Of a stretch of DNA of 42,025 bases, positions 41,470 to 42,025 are shown piece after piece. The notes beneath the pieces are model-generated. The model was not told the origin of the DNA, ran no database searches, and saw nothing but the letters and a program-made list of their open reading frames with translations. Numbering within the stretch: the stretch's first letter is position 1; each line of letters begins with the position of its first letter. Origin of the DNA: Planctomycetes bacterium GWF2_41_51 (GTDB lineage Bacteria > Planctomycetota > Phycisphaerae > Sedimentisphaerales > UBA12454); the NCBI GenBank assembly GCA_001825665.1, contig MHXZ01000013.1, positions 1 to 42,025 of the forward strand, read 5' to 3'. A program made the translations under genes and the position numbers.

Positions 41470-41902
41470 ACTTTTTTAGTCATTTATCGTCTTCCTTTCA
41501 AATTTTGATACATTTCGTATGAAAAGTGTAATAATTTAGGATAAGAAACGATACTTTAAATACTTTTTGGTAAATGAGTTACGACGGTATTATTGACCTG
41601 CTTTGAGGCGAGTTAACAGATTTGAAGATAGAAGCAATTAATTATGATTAAAAACAGGAAATGTTGAAAAATAAAAAGATATCGACGAAGTTTTTGAAAA
41701 AAAATTGAAGTGACGGAAGAAAAATCTTACACAGATCATACGATATGTGTCATTTTTTTAAATTATACTACTTTTGGCGTAAAATTCAAGTTTTTTGTTT
41801 ATTTGTTGGAAAATGGAATGGGAAAGGAATTTAAACATCAGTTGACGCAAGGTTGATGCGAGAATGTGTCATGATACAAGAATGATTTTATGGAATGGAT
41901 AA
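41470..41902. other. AT-rich gene-free stretch
   Basis: No gene is supported. It presumably contains the promoter of the recombinase on the minus strand. An imperfect hairpin (ACACAGAT/ATATGTGT) followed by T7 lies around 41733-41760 and could be a weak plus-strand terminator. Nothing else stands out. Confidence 0.5.
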
Positions 41903-42025
41903 CGCTGGCAATTATCCCCAGCTGAAAGACATATTCTTGATGCACATACGTACCACACTTTTCATATTCTCAATACCATAGGTGGCATACCCCAGATTAG
42001 TGAATGGGCCGCATTTCATCACGAA
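41903..42025 (+). pseudogene. HD-GYP-domain fragment running off the right edge
   Basis: One frame reads LSPAERHILDAHTYHTFHIL and NTIGGIPQISEWAAFHHE, the C-terminal half of an HD-GYP cyclic-di-GMP phosphodiesterase domain (normally continuing RLDGxGYP). The frame is closed by a TAA at 41900-41902, immediately upstream, and no start codon leads into it, so the N-terminal part is missing or frameshifted. The gene may continue beyond the window. Confidence 0.6.

Overview
The window looks like chromosomal DNA from an anaerobic planctomycete of the Phycisphaerae/Sedimentisphaerales type. This is inferred from several features together: secreted proteins with Planctomycetes-style dockerin repeats, a PEP-CTERM protein, a pseudopilin-like protein with an FTLVELLVVISIIALL N-terminus, a sulfatase, rhamnosidase-like glycoside hydrolases and moderately low GC. 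I saw no rRNA or tRNA gene.

Layout. (1) At 1-5.3 kb lies the end of a secreted repeat protein, then an amino-sugar group (Gfo/Idh/MocA oxidoreductase, PIG-L deacetylase, glucosamine-6-phosphate deaminase-like gene). The deaminase has an in-frame amber codon, and a following esterase is a multiply frameshifted pseudogene. (2) At 5.4-27.6 kb lies a plus-strand glycan-utilisation locus. It holds a LacI regulator, three large secreted carbohydrate-binding or hydrolase proteins with dockerins, a PEP-CTERM protein, a pseudopilin, a sulfatase, a six-hairpin glycosidase, a GPH sugar symporter, a GH78-like rhamnosidase, a GH106-like hydrolase and two URO-D/MtaA-like proteins. Three near-palindromic LacI-type operators sit in front of the regulator and the first structural gene. 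A 123-bp imperfect direct repeat (4225-4347 and 27550-27673) brackets this locus. (3) At 27.8-35 kb lies a minus-strand operon of small mobile-element-type genes that includes a complete ubiquitin-like conjugation set: a beta-grasp Ubl, an E2-like protein fused to a periodic CxxC zinc array, a JAMM peptidase and a ThiF/E1-like enzyme. A GHKL ATPase, a DUF2958 protein and several small unknown proteins lie upstream of these. (4) At 35-41.5 kb lie a gene remnant, a 1594-residue secreted protein (InlB-type repeats, FG-GAP propeller, dockerin, FGE-sulfatase-fold domain) and a short tyrosine recombinase. An N-terminally broken HD-GYP fragment runs off the right edge.

How the genes work together. 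The glycan locus reads as a system for binding, desulfating, cleaving and importing a sulfated, probably rhamnose-containing polysaccharide under LacI control. The URO-D pair hints at an additional methyl-transfer step. The Ubl operon has the same gene order as described bacterial Ubl-conjugation (Bil-type) systems: Ubl, E2, JAMM protease, E1. It differs in the Cys-rich array on the E2, in an intrinsic terminator between Ubl and E2, and in the associated GHKL ATPase module. It is the strongest candidate for an undescribed system here. Its function (antiphage defence, element maintenance or other) cannot be read from sequence alone.
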